Below are positions 1 to 8,736 of a stretch of 64,000 nucleotides of DNA, piece by piece. The notes beneath the pieces are model-generated. The model had not been told where the DNA came from. It worked only from the letters and a program-made list of their open reading frames with translations, and made no database searches. A program made the translations under genes and the position numbers. The stretch is from Oscillospiraceae bacterium. GTDB lineage: Bacteria > Bacillota > Clostridia > Oscillospirales > Oscillospiraceae. Every line of letters starts with the position of its first letter. Within the stretch, counting starts at the first letter, position 1. Location: NCBI GenBank assembly GCA_902779945.1, contig CACZDN010000005.1:184691-248690 (forward strand), written 5' to 3'.

Positions 1-111
1 AGTTCCTCCATCGTCAGGGAGATGGCGCACTACGGCGCGGAGCTCAGCGGCCTCGTGCCGGAGGAGATCATCGCATTCATCGAAGCCAAAGCAAAATCAG
101 GGAGAGGGTGA
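1..111 (+). CDS. coaD: phosphopantetheine adenylyltransferase, C-terminal end (partial)
   Basis: The window opens inside a gene; 36 codons and a TGA stop at 109-111 are visible. The readable tail begins SSIVREMAHYGAELSGLVP, which matches the conserved C-terminal part of CoaD (the SSxxVRE segment and the GxxSGLVP turn). CoaD transfers AMP from ATP to 4'-phosphopantetheine to make dephospho-CoA, the penultimate step of coenzyme A synthesis, in the cytoplasm. The next gene starts 5 nt after the stop, so the two are probably co-transcribed. The assignment rests on a short tail only. Confidence 0.8.
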   Translation, partial: SSSIVREMAHYGAELSGLVPEEIIAFIEAKAKSGRG

Positions 112-116
112 GCCGC

Positions 117-779
117 ATGGCGAACAACGACATCATCGAAATGCTGGACGTCCTGTACGGCATGGTGACCGAGGCGTGGAGCGTCCCCCTCGGCAACGAC
201 AAGTGCATCATCGAGAGGGAAAAGGCGATCGAGATTATCAATGAGATCAAGGCCAATCTTCCCACCGCCATCGCGGAGGCTCAGCGCCTCGTCGCCGCCA
301 GGGACGAATTTATCGGCAACGCCAAGCGTGAGGCCGAAGCCCTGCGCAAGAACGCCGAGGAGCAGGCCCACCTCATGATCGAGGAGCAGGAGGTCGTCCG
401 CGTCGCGCGCGCCAGAAGCAGCGAGATGATCGCCTCCGCAGAGAGCAAGTCCAAGGAGCTGCGCCGTGTCGCTTCCGAATATGTGGACGATCTGATGCGC
501 CAGACGGAGGAGAGCATGAGCGCTGCGCTGCAGACCATACGCGGCGCGCATGAGTCGTTCACGGCGCTCGGCGGCGGCATCGCTTCCCAGCCTGCCCCCG
601 CGCAGCAGCAGCCGAAGGGCCAGCCGGTCAAACAGCAGCAGCCGGCCCGCCAGGCACAGCCGCAGAAGCAGTCCGCCCAGCCGCGCCAGCAGCAGGCGAG
701 ACAGCCGCAGAACCCGCCCCCTCAGGGCAAACCGGACCCGCTCTCCTCCAAGATCCAGCGCATCGAGCGGGACGAGTAA
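117..779 (+). CDS. coiled-coil protein, DivIVA / ATP synthase subunit H-like
   Basis: A 220-residue soluble protein. The ATG at 117 is preferred over the GTG at 108 because GGGAGAGGG at 100-108 lies 8 nt upstream of it. Residues about 25-140 are rich in Glu, Lys, Arg and Ala and should form a long helix or coiled coil, as in the DivIVA-like or ATP-synthase-H-like proteins often found after coaD in clostridia. The last 60 or so residues are a Gln/Pro/Lys-rich disordered tail. No catalytic motif is seen. It lies between coaD and the division cluster, so a role near the membrane or septum is possible, but that is inference. Confidence 0.65.
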   Translation: MANNDIIEMLDVLYGMVTEAWSVPLGNDKCIIEREKAIEIINEIKANLPTAIAEAQRLVAARDEFIGNAKREAEALRKNAEEQAHLMIEEQEVVRVARARSSEMIASAESKSKELRRVASEYVDDLMRQTEESMSAALQTIRGAHESFTALGGGIASQPAPAQQQPKGQPVKQQQPARQAQPQKQSAQPRQQQARQPQNPPPQGKPDPLSSKIQRIERDE

Positions 780-798
780 AGCACAAGATATTGCATCT

Positions 799-839
799 GT
801 TCCCACCCTGTACGCAAGTACTTGGGTGGGAACTTTTTT
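799..839 (+). terminator. rho-independent terminator after the coaD operon
   Basis: GTTCCCACCC (799-808) pairs with GGGTGGGAAC (824-833), a perfect 10-bp stem with a 15-nt loop, followed at once by six T. It separates the coaD operon from the mraZ promoter. Confidence 0.9.
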
Positions 840-886
840 GCGTAAAAAAGCGCAAGAAAAAGTCAAAATATAACAAAAAGTTTCGC

Positions 887-915
887 TTGCTTTTTGCGGG
901 AAGCCCACATATAAT
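887..915 (+). promoter_or_regulatory. sigma-A-type promoter of the mraZ/dcw operon
   Basis: TTGCTT (887-892), 17-bp spacer, TATAAT (910-915). Transcription should begin near 922, at the start of the repeated TGG boxes. Confidence 0.8.
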
Positions 916-925
916 ACAATCACAG

Positions 926-950
926 TGGTGGAAAGTGGGGCGAAATGGGT
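926..950 (+). promoter_or_regulatory. three TGG-type direct repeats, probable MraZ operator
   Basis: TGGTG (926-930), TGGGG (936-940) and TGGGT (946-950) repeat with an exact 10-bp period between the -10 box and the mraZ start. In E. coli and other bacteria MraZ binds clusters of TGGGN or GTGG-type repeats in its own leader and represses the dcw operon. The position just downstream of the start site fits autorepression. Confidence 0.75.
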
Positions 951-977
951 CTTGATCCCACGATAGGGGGCGCGGCG

Positions 978-1394
978 ATGACAGGAGAATACCAGCACTC
1001 TCTTGACAGCAAGGGACGTTTGTTTATGCCTGCCAAGCTCAGGGATGAGTTGGGCGAGGTCTTTTTTATCACAATCTCGATGGATCGCTGCCTCTGCGTT
1101 TACAGCGGCGAGAGCTGGCGGGTGCTGGCGGAGCGCGTCAGCGCCATGCCCTTTGTCAAGCAGCGCAGGATGCGGCCGCTCTTCGCCCACGCTGCCCGCT
1201 GCGAGCTGGACGCGCAGGGCCGCGTCCTGATCCCGCAGAACCTGCGCGACTACGCGGGCTTTACCAAGAGCGTGACGATCGTGGGCTGCAACAACCATGC
1301 CGAGCTTTGGGACAGCGAGGCCTGGAGCGCGGTCTTCGCGCAGGAGACCACACCCGAAAACATCGCGGCGGTCATGGAGGAGCTGGAGTTTTGA
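978..1394 (+). CDS. mraZ: transcriptional regulator MraZ
   Basis: A 138-residue protein with the two SpoVT/AbrB-like MraZ domains: MTGEYQHSLDSKGRLFMPAK at the N-terminus, and the second repeat ARCELDAQGRVLIPQNLRDY near residue 75. The upstream in-frame ATG at 945 lacks a ribosome site, while AGGGGG at 965-970 lies 7 nt before the ATG at 978, and the family starts at this point. MraZ is the DNA-binding autoregulator of the dcw operon; the three 10-bp-spaced TGG boxes upstream are its probable target. It is followed 2 nt later by rsmH, the normal order. Confidence 0.95.
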   Translation: MTGEYQHSLDSKGRLFMPAKLRDELGEVFFITISMDRCLCVYSGESWRVLAERVSAMPFVKQRRMRPLFAHAARCELDAQGRVLIPQNLRDYAGFTKSVTIVGCNNHAELWDSEAWSAVFAQETTPENIAAVMEELEF

Positions 1395-1396
1395 CG

Positions 1397-2344
1397 ATGG
1401 AAAACGAAAGGCAGACAGGTCTGCATGTCTCCGTTCTGCTGGACGAGTGTATAGAGAACCTGAATATCGACCCGGATGGGATCTATCTCGATGGGACGCT
1501 CGGCATGGGCGGACATTCTTATGAGATCGCCTCCCGGCTCTCCTCGGGGCGTCTCATCTGCATCGACAGGGACGAGACGGCCATCGAGAGGGCCGGAAGG
1601 CGTCTTGCTCCTTTTGGGGACAGGGTAACGCTGGTGCACGGCAACTTCTCGGACGCCGCCGCGATTCTGGACAGTCTCGGCATAGCGGGTGTGGACGGGA
1701 TGCTCTTCGACCTCGGCGTGTCCTCCCCGCAGCTTGACGAGGCGGAGCGCGGCTTTTCCTACATGGCGGACGCCCCTCTGGACATGCGCATGGACAGGGG
1801 GAGCGCGCTTACAGCCTCGGAGATCGTGAACACTTGGGACGAGGCCCGGCTCAACCGCATCCTGTGGGACTACGGCGAGGAGCGCTGGGCCAGGCGTGTG
1901 ACCGCCGCGATCCTGAAGTCCCGTGAGAGAAAGCCCATTGAGACAACGCTGGAATTGGCGGACATTATCCGCAGCGCCATGCCGGCCGCGGCCCTGCGTG
2001 AGAAGCAGCACCCGGCCAAGCGCACATTTCAGGCCATCCGCATCGCCGTGAACGACGAGCTGGGCGCGATTGCCGCTATGATGGACACCGCGCCGGACAA
2101 GCTCAGGATCGGCGGCAGACTGTGCGTGATCAGCTTCCACTCGCTGGAGGACCGGATCGTCAAGTCCGGCATCCACGCGCGGGAGAATGGCTGCACCTGT
2201 CCGCGCGAGGCCCCGGTGTGCACCTGCGGCTTCAAACAGACGCTGCGCTCCGTCTCCCGCAAGCCCATCCTCCCGAGTGCCGAGGAGCTGGAGCGAAACC
2301 CCCGTTCGCGCAGCGCCAAGCTCCGGGTGGCGGAGCGCGTATGA
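1397..2344 (+). CDS. rsmH: 16S rRNA m4C1402 methyltransferase
   Basis: A 315-residue SAM-dependent methyltransferase that N4-methylates C1402 in the decoding centre of 16S rRNA. Diagnostic segments are HVSVLLDECIENL near the start, the SAM loop DGTLGMGGHS (about 32-41), DGMLFDLGVSSPQLDEAERG (about 104-123) and the C-terminal SFHSLEDRIVK. A Cys cluster (CTCPREAPVCTCG), typical of clostridial members, lies near residue 265. The ATG at 1397 follows GGAG at 1384-1387. Its TGA overlaps the ftsL start in an ATGA, indicating translational coupling. Confidence 0.95.
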   Translation: MENERQTGLHVSVLLDECIENLNIDPDGIYLDGTLGMGGHSYEIASRLSSGRLICIDRDETAIERAGRRLAPFGDRVTLVHGNFSDAAAILDSLGIAGVDGMLFDLGVSSPQLDEAERGFSYMADAPLDMRMDRGSALTASEIVNTWDEARLNRILWDYGEERWARRVTAAILKSRERKPIETTLELADIIRSAMPAAALREKQHPAKRTFQAIRIAVNDELGAIAAMMDTAPDKLRIGGRLCVISFHSLEDRIVKSGIHARENGCTCPREAPVCTCGFKQTLRSVSRKPILPSAEELERNPRSRSAKLRVAERV

Positions 2345-2631
2345 GAAGCGGGGACAGACTCGCGCCGCTCCTGTTTCGCGCCGTATGTCTCGGCTTTTCG
2401 GCGGCGTTGCTGGTGCTGACGCTCTTCTGCCAGATCAGCCTCGTGCGCGCGGAGAAGGAGATCTCCGACCTGAACGGCGCGATCGCGGCGGCGGAGAACC
2501 GGCGCATCCTTTTGCAGATCCGCACAGATACGGCACTCAGACTGGACGAGCTGGAGCGCCGCGCGATACAGGAGCTCGGCATGCGGCGTCCGGAACCCGG
2601 ACAGATCACCGTGCTCCACAGCGTGGGATAA
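2341..2631 (+). CDS. ftsL: cell division protein FtsL-like
   Basis: A 96-residue bitopic membrane protein: a short cytoplasmic N-terminus, one membrane helix (about residues 11-33) and an extracellular coiled coil (about 36-75), the layout of FtsL/DivIC. Sequence conservation in FtsL is very low, so the call depends on this topology and on the position between rsmH and the class B penicillin-binding protein. In the divisome FtsL pairs with DivIC and FtsQ/DivIB to activate FtsW and its partner transpeptidase. The start overlaps the rsmH stop by 4 nt. Confidence 0.85.
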   Translation: MRSGDRLAPLLFRAVCLGFSAALLVLTLFCQISLVRAEKEISDLNGAIAAAENRRILLQIRTDTALRLDELERRAIQELGMRRPEPGQITVLHSVG

Positions 2632-2687
2632 AGATACGGCCTCCCGAATAAGCTGTCACCAGACAGATTTACACGGAGGCTTTGAAA

Positions 2688-4997
2688 ATGGCAGCTTTGA
2701 CAAAAACCTCGGCGCCCGTCTCCCGGCAGATGCTCCGGAGAGGCGCGGTGCTCGCGGCAATATTCGGCGCAGGCGCGACAGCCGTGCTGCTGGCGCGGCT
2801 TTACCATATCCAGATCACGGACCACAGCTTCTATGAAAACCTGGCCGTCTCGCAGCAGCTCCGGGAGGCCCCGGGCGCTGCGGCGCGCGGCACGATCTAC
2901 GACTGCAACGGCAACATCCTCGCGGTCAGCGCCTCGGTGGACAACGTCTACCTGAGCCCCGCGGAGATCGAGACGAACGGCGAGGACCGGGAGCTCATCG
3001 CGCGGGAGCTGTCGCGCATCCTGGGGCTCGACTATGCGGACGTTTACGAGAAGTCCGGCCGACGCGGAAGCTGGTACGTCACGGTCGCGCGCAAGATCGA
3101 GACCGACAGGGCCGACGCGATCCGCCGCTTCAAGGCGGAAAACAGGATCAGCGGCGTCAGGCTCGAGACCGACAGCAAGCGCTATTACCCCAACGGCAGG
3201 CTGGCCTGCCATCTGCTGGGTTTCGTCGGGACGGACAACTACGGGCTCGAGGGCATCGAGGCCCGGTACGACAAGGCCCTCGCCGGCACGGCAGGGAAGA
3301 GCCTGCGGGCCACCAACGCCTACGGCGGGGAGATGCTTCTCCACCGCTACGGGGAGTACCGGCCCGGAGATGACGGCTGCGACCTCGTGACCACCATCGA
3401 CGCCACGATCCAGTATTATGTGGAAAAGCACCTTCGCCAGGCGGTGCTGGACTTCGACGTGCAAAACGGCGCAGGGGCCATCGCCATGGACGTGAACACC
3501 GGCGGCATCCTCGCCATGGCGTCGCTGGGGGACTACGATCCCAACAGCTTCCTCACGGTCAGCGACAGCGCACAGCTTCTCATAGACGGGGCCGCGACAA
3601 AGGAGGAGGCCGCAGCGCTTCTCGCGCAGGCCCAGGCCAGACAGTGGCGCAACAAGGCCCTGTCCGACACCTATGAGCCGGGCTCCACCTTCAAGATCAT
3701 CACGCTCGCCATGGCCCTCGAGGAGGGGAAGGCGGGCCTCGGCGATAGCTTCTACTGCGGCGGCGAGACCCATGTCACGGGGCGCACCAACCCCATCCGC
3801 TGCTGGAAGAGCGGCGGGCACGGCAGCCAGACGCTGACGCAGGCGGTGCAGCACTCCTGCAACGTGGCCTTTGTCAACATCGGCCAGCGTGTCGGCGCGG
3901 AGCGTTTTTATGACTACTGTGAAGCTTTCGGCTTTCTGAAGCTCTCGGAGGATCCTGACGCGAGCCTTACGGCCCGCACCGGCATCGACCTGTCGGGCGA
4001 GAGCGGGAGCATCTGGTGGAGCAAAAACACTTTCTGCTCGAAGAAAAACCTGTCGCAGCTCGCGGCAGCTTCCTTCGGACAGACCTTCACCATTACGCCG
4101 CTGCAGCTCGTGACGGCGGTGAGTGCCTGCGTCAACGGCGGCAGGCTTATGGAGCCCTATGTCGCCCGGCGCCTGATCGCCCCGGACGGCAGCGTGCGCT
4201 ACGAGCATGAGCCGAAGCTGGTCCGCCGCGTCATCAGCGAGCAGACCAGCCGCACGGTGCGCGAGATACTGGAAAAGGTGGTGGGCGATCCCACGGACGG
4301 TACGGGCCGCAACGCCGCCGTCCCCGGCTACCGCATCGGCGGCAAGACCGGCACCAGTGAGAAGGTCAGCCTCGAGGCGCGCACCGGCCAGAAGGAATAT
4401 ATCGTCTCCTTCATCGGCTTTGCCCCGGCGGATGATCCGAAGATCGCGCTTCTGGTGTTTCTCGACACACCCTCGGACAGATCCGGCATTTACATCAGCG
4501 GCGGCCAGATGGCGGCGCCCGTCGTCGGCAGCATGATGGCTGACATCCTGCCCTACCTCGGAGTAGAGCCCGCACGGAGCGCGTCGGACGGCGCGGTGAT
4601 GCCGGCCTGCGTGGGGCTCGATCTGCCGGAGGCCGGCGAGAAGATCAAAGCGGCGGGACTGCGCTACCGCACGATCGGCAGCGGCAGTACTGTCACAAAC
4701 CAGCTCCCCGCCGCCGGCACGGTCATCGCGGCGGACACGGAAATCATTTTGTATTTTGACGCGGAGGTCTCCCCAGAGCTGGAGACCATGCCGGAGCTCA
4801 CGGGCATGAGTCTGGAAAAGGCCCGCGACACGCTCTCCTATTACGGACTATATCTCAGCACCCGCAGCGGCGTCACGGATATGGCGCGCCAGACCGTCAG
4901 CGGCCAGAGCGTCAAGGCGGGTACGGAGCTCTGCCACGGCAGCATCGTCGAGGTCACGCTGATCGACAGCGACGAGGGACTGCTGGGGCGATATTGA
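2688..4997 (+). CDS. spoVD: class B penicillin-binding protein, SpoVD/FtsI type with two PASTA domains
   Basis: A 769-residue transpeptidase. An N-terminal membrane helix (about 20-40) is followed by the PBP dimerisation domain beginning near RGTIYD (residue 68), then the transpeptidase domain with the active-site STFK (Ser333), SCN (390-392) and KTG (553-555). Two PASTA domains follow (about 636-692 and 700-764), which marks the SpoVD/PBP2X branch. It crosslinks peptidoglycan at the septum and, in spore formers, in the cortex. The ATG at 2688 is 8 nt after GGAGG; the TTG at 2682 is too close. As the only such protein in this cluster it may also be the vegetative FtsI; this cannot be decided here. 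Confidence 0.93.
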   Translation: MAALTKTSAPVSRQMLRRGAVLAAIFGAGATAVLLARLYHIQITDHSFYENLAVSQQLREAPGAAARGTIYDCNGNILAVSASVDNVYLSPAEIETNGEDRELIARELSRILGLDYADVYEKSGRRGSWYVTVARKIETDRADAIRRFKAENRISGVRLETDSKRYYPNGRLACHLLGFVGTDNYGLEGIEARYDKALAGTAGKSLRATNAYGGEMLLHRYGEYRPGDDGCDLVTTIDATIQYYVEKHLRQAVLDFDVQNGAGAIAMDVNTGGILAMASLGDYDPNSFLTVSDSAQLLIDGAATKEEAAALLAQAQARQWRNKALSDTYEPGSTFKIITLAMALEEGKAGLGDSFYCGGETHVTGRTNPIRCWKSGGHGSQTLTQAVQHSCNVAFVNIGQRVGAERFYDYCEAFGFLKLSEDPDASLTARTGIDLSGESGSIWWSKNTFCSKKNLSQLAAASFGQTFTITPLQLVTAVSACVNGGRLMEPYVARRLIAPDGSVRYEHEPKLVRRVISEQTSRTVREILEKVVGDPTDGTGRNAAVPGYRIGGKTGTSEKVSLEARTGQKEYIVSFIGFAPADDPKIALLVFLDTPSDRSGIYISGGQMAAPVVGSMMADILPYLGVEPARSASDGAVMPACVGLDLPEAGEKIKAAGLRYRTIGSGSTVTNQLPAAGTVIAADTEIILYFDAEVSPELETMPELTGMSLEKARDTLSYYGLYLSTRSGVTDMARQTVSGQSVKAGTELCHGSIVEVTLIDSDEGLLGRY

Positions 4998-5021
4998 TCG
5001 AAAGAAGCGGAGGAAGCGGAA

Positions 5022-6479
5022 ATGAAGCTGTCTGAGCTGATAAAGAATCTTGATATCCTGGACTGCACGGCCAATCCGGAGCTTGAGATCACCGGCGTCA
5101 GCTATGACTCCCGGAAAACGCAGCCGGGAGACCTGTTCGTCGCCATCAAGGGCTTTGAGTCAGACGGGCACCGTTTTATCCCCAAGGCCCTGGCAAACGG
5201 CGCGGCCGCCGTGCTGTGCGAGGACGCGCCCCTGGACGAGACCCCTTACGTGAAGGTCGCGGACTGCCGCCATGCCCTTGCCATCGTCAGCCGCGATTTT
5301 TTCGGAAACCCGGCGTCACGCATGAAGCTCATCGGCTTTACCGGCACCAGCGGCAAGACCAGCTCGACTCAGATCCTCAAGCATGTGCTGGAGACCGCGG
5401 TCGGGGCCAAGGTGGGCCTCATCGGCACGAACGGCAACATGATCGGCGGCACTCTCCTGCATACCGAGCACACTACGCCCGAGAGCCGGGAGCTGCACGA
5501 GCTCTTCCGTGAGATGGCGGACGCGGGCTGCACCCATGTGGTGATGGAGGTCTCCTCCCATTCGCTGGAGCTCTCGCGCGTGGCGGGCATCGAGTTCGAC
5601 GTCGCGGTGTTTACCAATCTCTCGCAGGACCACCTGGACCTGCACGGGACAATGGAGGCCTACGCCGCGGCAAAGAAAAAGCTGTTTTCCCAGTGCCGCG
5701 CCGCCTGCATCAACACGGACGACGAGCGCGGCGCCTACATGGCCGCGGGGGTGAAATGCCCGCTCCTGCGCTACTCCGTCAACAACAGCACGGCGGAGCT
5801 CACGGCGAAGGACGTGCGCCTCACGGCGTCCGGTGTGCGCTTTGCCGCCGTATACGGGGGAGAGCTCGCCATCACAAAGCTCGCGATCCCGGGGATGTTC
5901 TCGGTCTACAACGCCCTGAGCGTGCTGGCGGCCTGCCTCGCGCTGGGGATACCGCTCCCGGATGCCGCCGCGGGCGTGAGCAGCGCTGCGGGCGTCAAGG
6001 GCCGCATGGAGTCGGTGCCGACGGACGGCGACTACTCCGTCATCATCGACTATTCCCACAAGCCGGACGCGCTGGAGAAGGCGCTCAAGGCCCTGCGCCC
6101 CGTGACACGGGGACGGCTCATCGTCCTCTTCGGCTGCGGCGGCGACCGCGACCGCGGCAAGCGCTCCATCATGGGGGCCATCGCCGCAAAGAACGCGGAT
6201 CTCGTCATCGTGACCAGCGACAATCCCCGCACGGAGGACCCCATGGACATCATCCGGGAGATCCTGCCCGGCACGGAGGAGGGTCCCGCCGCCTGCAGGA
6301 TGATCTGCGACCGGCCGGAGGCGATACGCTGGGCTATTGACAACGCAGGGCCCGGTGATGTAATATTGCTTGCCGGCAAGGGCCATGAGGATTATCAGGT
6401 CATCGGACACGAGAAGCATCATATGGACGAACGGGAGATCGTGGCGGACTGGCTGGAAAAGAGAAAAGAGCGGCGCTGA
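5022..6479 (+). CDS. murE: UDP-MurNAc-L-Ala-D-Glu:meso-diaminopimelate ligase
   Basis: A 485-residue Mur ligase that adds the third residue to the peptidoglycan stem peptide using ATP. The ATP loop TGTSGKTSS has its Lys at residue 112, and the Mur ligase central and C-terminal domains follow. The substrate motif is DNPR (residues 400-403), the signature of enzymes that add meso-diaminopimelate; lysine-adding enzymes carry a different motif. The start follows GGAGGAAG and lies 24 nt after spoVD. murF and murD do not follow, although they commonly do in other genomes. Confidence 0.95.
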   Translation: MKLSELIKNLDILDCTANPELEITGVSYDSRKTQPGDLFVAIKGFESDGHRFIPKALANGAAAVLCEDAPLDETPYVKVADCRHALAIVSRDFFGNPASRMKLIGFTGTSGKTSSTQILKHVLETAVGAKVGLIGTNGNMIGGTLLHTEHTTPESRELHELFREMADAGCTHVVMEVSSHSLELSRVAGIEFDVAVFTNLSQDHLDLHGTMEAYAAAKKKLFSQCRAACINTDDERGAYMAAGVKCPLLRYSVNNSTAELTAKDVRLTASGVRFAAVYGGELAITKLAIPGMFSVYNALSVLAACLALGIPLPDAAAGVSSAAGVKGRMESVPTDGDYSVIIDYSHKPDALEKALKALRPVTRGRLIVLFGCGGDRDRGKRSIMGAIAAKNADLVIVTSDNPRTEDPMDIIREILPGTEEGPAACRMICDRPEAIRWAIDNAGPGDVILLAGKGHEDYQVIGHEKHHMDEREIVADWLEKRKERR

Positions 6480-6503
6480 GCCCTCTGTAAAACGGAGTAT
6501 GAT

Positions 6504-7529
6504 ATGACGATCAAGCTGATAACTGCTTTCGTGCTGGCGTTTCTGTTCTCCAGCGCTTTCGGAAAATATTATGTCCTCTGGCTGGTAAAGCAAAAGGCCG
6601 GCCAACAGATCAAGACAGAGGTGGACTGGCACCAGCAGAAGGCCGGCACCCCGACGATGGGCGGCGTGATGTTTATCCTCGGCGCGATTCTGGTCTGCCT
6701 GACGGTGGGCTTTGACGGAATGCTGCACGGCCGCTTTGAACATATCTTCGTCCTGCTTTTCGCCTGTGTGTTCGGGATCATCGGGATGCTGGACGACTGG
6801 GAAAAGCTAAAAAAGAAGGAGAACACGGGGCTGAGCTCCCGTAGCAAATTCCTGCTGCAGCTGGCGGCGGCGCTGGTGTTCATCCTGATCATGCGGCAGC
6901 TCGGTTTTGTGCGGCCCAATCTCTATGTGCCCTTTTCCCAGCGGACGGTCTACATGCCCGAGTGGATGTATTTCGTGTTTGCGGCTTTTGTCATCGTCGG
7001 CACGGTCAACGCCGTCAACATCACCGACGGGGTAGACGGGCTTGCAAGCGGGACCTCGCTGCCGGTATTCCTGTTTTTCGTGGCGGTCTCCATGGCCTGG
7101 GGCCGGCGCTTTCAGGAGCTTGGCATTTTTGCCTCGGCCATGGTGGGCGGCCTCTGCGGCTTCCTTATTTATAATTTCAACCCCGCCAGGTGCTTTATGG
7201 GCGACACGGGCTCGCTCTTTCTCGGCGGCGCCATCGCGGCGCTGGCCTTTGCCTATGATATGCCGCTGATCCTCATCACGCTCGGCCTCGTCTTCATCGT
7301 CGAGACCCTGTCCGACATTATCCAGGTGAGCTATTTCAAAATCACCAGGAGGATCTACGGGCAGGGCCGCCGCGTGTTCAGGATGGCCCCCCTGCACCAC
7401 CATCTGGAGATGGGCGGCTGGTCAAACAAAAAGTGGAAGGAAAAAGAGCTCTTCTGTCTCTTTACCGGAATATCTCTCGCCATGGCGATCATATCCTTTA
7501 TTGGGGTGTATCAGAGATACCCCCGATGA
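6504..7529 (+). CDS. mraY: phospho-MurNAc-pentapeptide transferase
   Basis: A 341-residue polytopic membrane enzyme of the PNPT superfamily that transfers phospho-MurNAc-pentapeptide from UDP to undecaprenyl phosphate, forming lipid I. Family motifs are present in order: WHQQKAGTPTMGG (about 35-47), the DDW catalytic aspartates (about 97-99), NITDGVDGLASG (about 172-183), FNPARCFMGDTGSL and the cytoplasmic triple-His APLHHHLEMGGW. About ten membrane segments are expected. It is preceded by a GGAG site and lies 24 nt after murE. Confidence 0.95.
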   Translation: MTIKLITAFVLAFLFSSAFGKYYVLWLVKQKAGQQIKTEVDWHQQKAGTPTMGGVMFILGAILVCLTVGFDGMLHGRFEHIFVLLFACVFGIIGMLDDWEKLKKKENTGLSSRSKFLLQLAAALVFILIMRQLGFVRPNLYVPFSQRTVYMPEWMYFVFAAFVIVGTVNAVNITDGVDGLASGTSLPVFLFFVAVSMAWGRRFQELGIFASAMVGGLCGFLIYNFNPARCFMGDTGSLFLGGAIAALAFAYDMPLILITLGLVFIVETLSDIIQVSYFKITRRIYGQGRRVFRMAPLHHHLEMGGWSNKKWKEKELFCLFTGISLAMAIISFIGVYQRYPR

Positions 7530-7554
7530 TTGACAGGGCCGGGGAGGTGGGAAT

Positions 7555-8712
7555 ATGCGCTATGACGTGGCCCGCCTCGCCGGCCCTTCGGACGCTCCGG
7601 CGCGCAGGGGCAGGGCCTCCTTTGACGGGCCCTTCTTTGTGCTGAGTATGCTGCTTCTGGCCGCGGGGGTCGTCATGGTCCTCTCGGCCAGCTATCCGCG
7701 GGCCTGGTACGATCCCGGCAATGTGACCGGCGGCAACGCGGCGTATTACTTCGTGCGCCAGCTCATCTTCGCTCTGCTCGGCGTAGCGGCCATGCTGCTG
7801 GCCTCCCGGGTGCCGATGGCGCTCTACCGCCGCTGTGCCTTTCCCTTTTTGATCGTGACGCTGATCCTGCTGATGCTGGTGCCCCTCATCGGGGTCAAGG
7901 CCAACGGCTCGCGCCGCTGGCTCGGCGTGGGCGGCCTCACGCTGCAGCCCTCGGAGCTGGCTAAGCTTGCGGTGATCCTGTCCTTCTCAGCCCTGATCTG
8001 CCGCAGCCGCGGAAATATGCGAAGCTTCCGGCACGGCATTCTGCCCTTCGCGGGCATCCTCGCGGCGATCATCGGTCTGCTTGTGCTCGAGCCGCATTTC
8101 TCCGCCTCGGTCATCATCCTTGCTATCGGCGCGGTCATGCTCTTCCTCGGCGGCGTGCGCATCTTCTGGTTCGCCGGGGCCTTCGGCGCGGCAGGGGCCG
8201 CCATCGCGGTGCTGCTGACCTTCTTCCCCTATGCCTCCTCCCGCATAAACAGCTGGCGCGACCCGTTCAGCGACAGCTCCGACCAGGGCTACCAGATCGT
8301 CCAGTCCCTGTATACCATTGGCTCCGGCGGCCTGAGCGGTCTCGGCCTCGGCGGCAGCCGCCAGAAATTCCTGTACCTGCCGGAGGAGCACAACGATTTT
8401 ATCTTCTCCGTCGTGTGCGAGGAGCTGGGCTTTATCGGCGCGGCGCTGATCCTCTGCCTCTTCGCACTGCTGATCCTGCGCGGCTGGTGGATCGCCTTCC
8501 ACTGCCGTGAGCGCTTCAGCTTCCTGGTCGTCGGCGGGGTGACCAGCCTGCTTGCCATCCAGGTTTTTCTGAACGTGGCGGTGGTGACCAATCTCGTCCC
8601 CTGCACAGGCATCTCGCTGCCCATGTTCAGCTACGGAGGAACGGCCCTGCTCATCCAGCTCTTTGAGCTCGGCATCGTCCTCAGCGCCTCGCGCGACGTT
8701 CCGGCCCACTGA
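7555..8712 (+). CDS. ftsW: SEDS peptidoglycan glycosyltransferase FtsW/SpoVE
   Basis: A 385-residue SEDS-family protein with about ten membrane helices that polymerises lipid II into glycan strands. Typical segments are LSASYPRA at the end of helix 1, GVKANGSRRWLGVGGLTLQPSELAKLA split over the long loop (about 119-145), the LYTIGSGGLSGLGLGGSRQKF region and the C-terminal TGISLPMFSYGGTALL. GGGGAGGTGGG lies 4-14 nt before the ATG. The neighbouring class B PBP is its likely partner. FtsW and the sporulation paralogue SpoVE cannot be told apart from sequence alone; position favours FtsW. Confidence 0.9.
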   Translation: MRYDVARLAGPSDAPARRGRASFDGPFFVLSMLLLAAGVVMVLSASYPRAWYDPGNVTGGNAAYYFVRQLIFALLGVAAMLLASRVPMALYRRCAFPFLIVTLILLMLVPLIGVKANGSRRWLGVGGLTLQPSELAKLAVILSFSALICRSRGNMRSFRHGILPFAGILAAIIGLLVLEPHFSASVIILAIGAVMLFLGGVRIFWFAGAFGAAGAAIAVLLTFFPYASSRINSWRDPFSDSSDQGYQIVQSLYTIGSGGLSGLGLGGSRQKFLYLPEEHNDFIFSVVCEELGFIGAALILCLFALLILRGWWIAFHCRERFSFLVVGGVTSLLAIQVFLNVAVVTNLVPCTGISLPMFSYGGTALLIQLFELGIVLSASRDVPAH

Positions 8713-8736
8713 CAGAAACAGAAAGGAAAACATACC

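Noticed and set aside
2232-4208. Long open frame of 658 codons on the - strand across ftsL and spoVD
   Set aside because: It lies antisense to well-identified genes with clear motifs and is rich in Arg, Ala, Gly and Val without a recognisable domain: a shadow caused by GC-rich codon bias.
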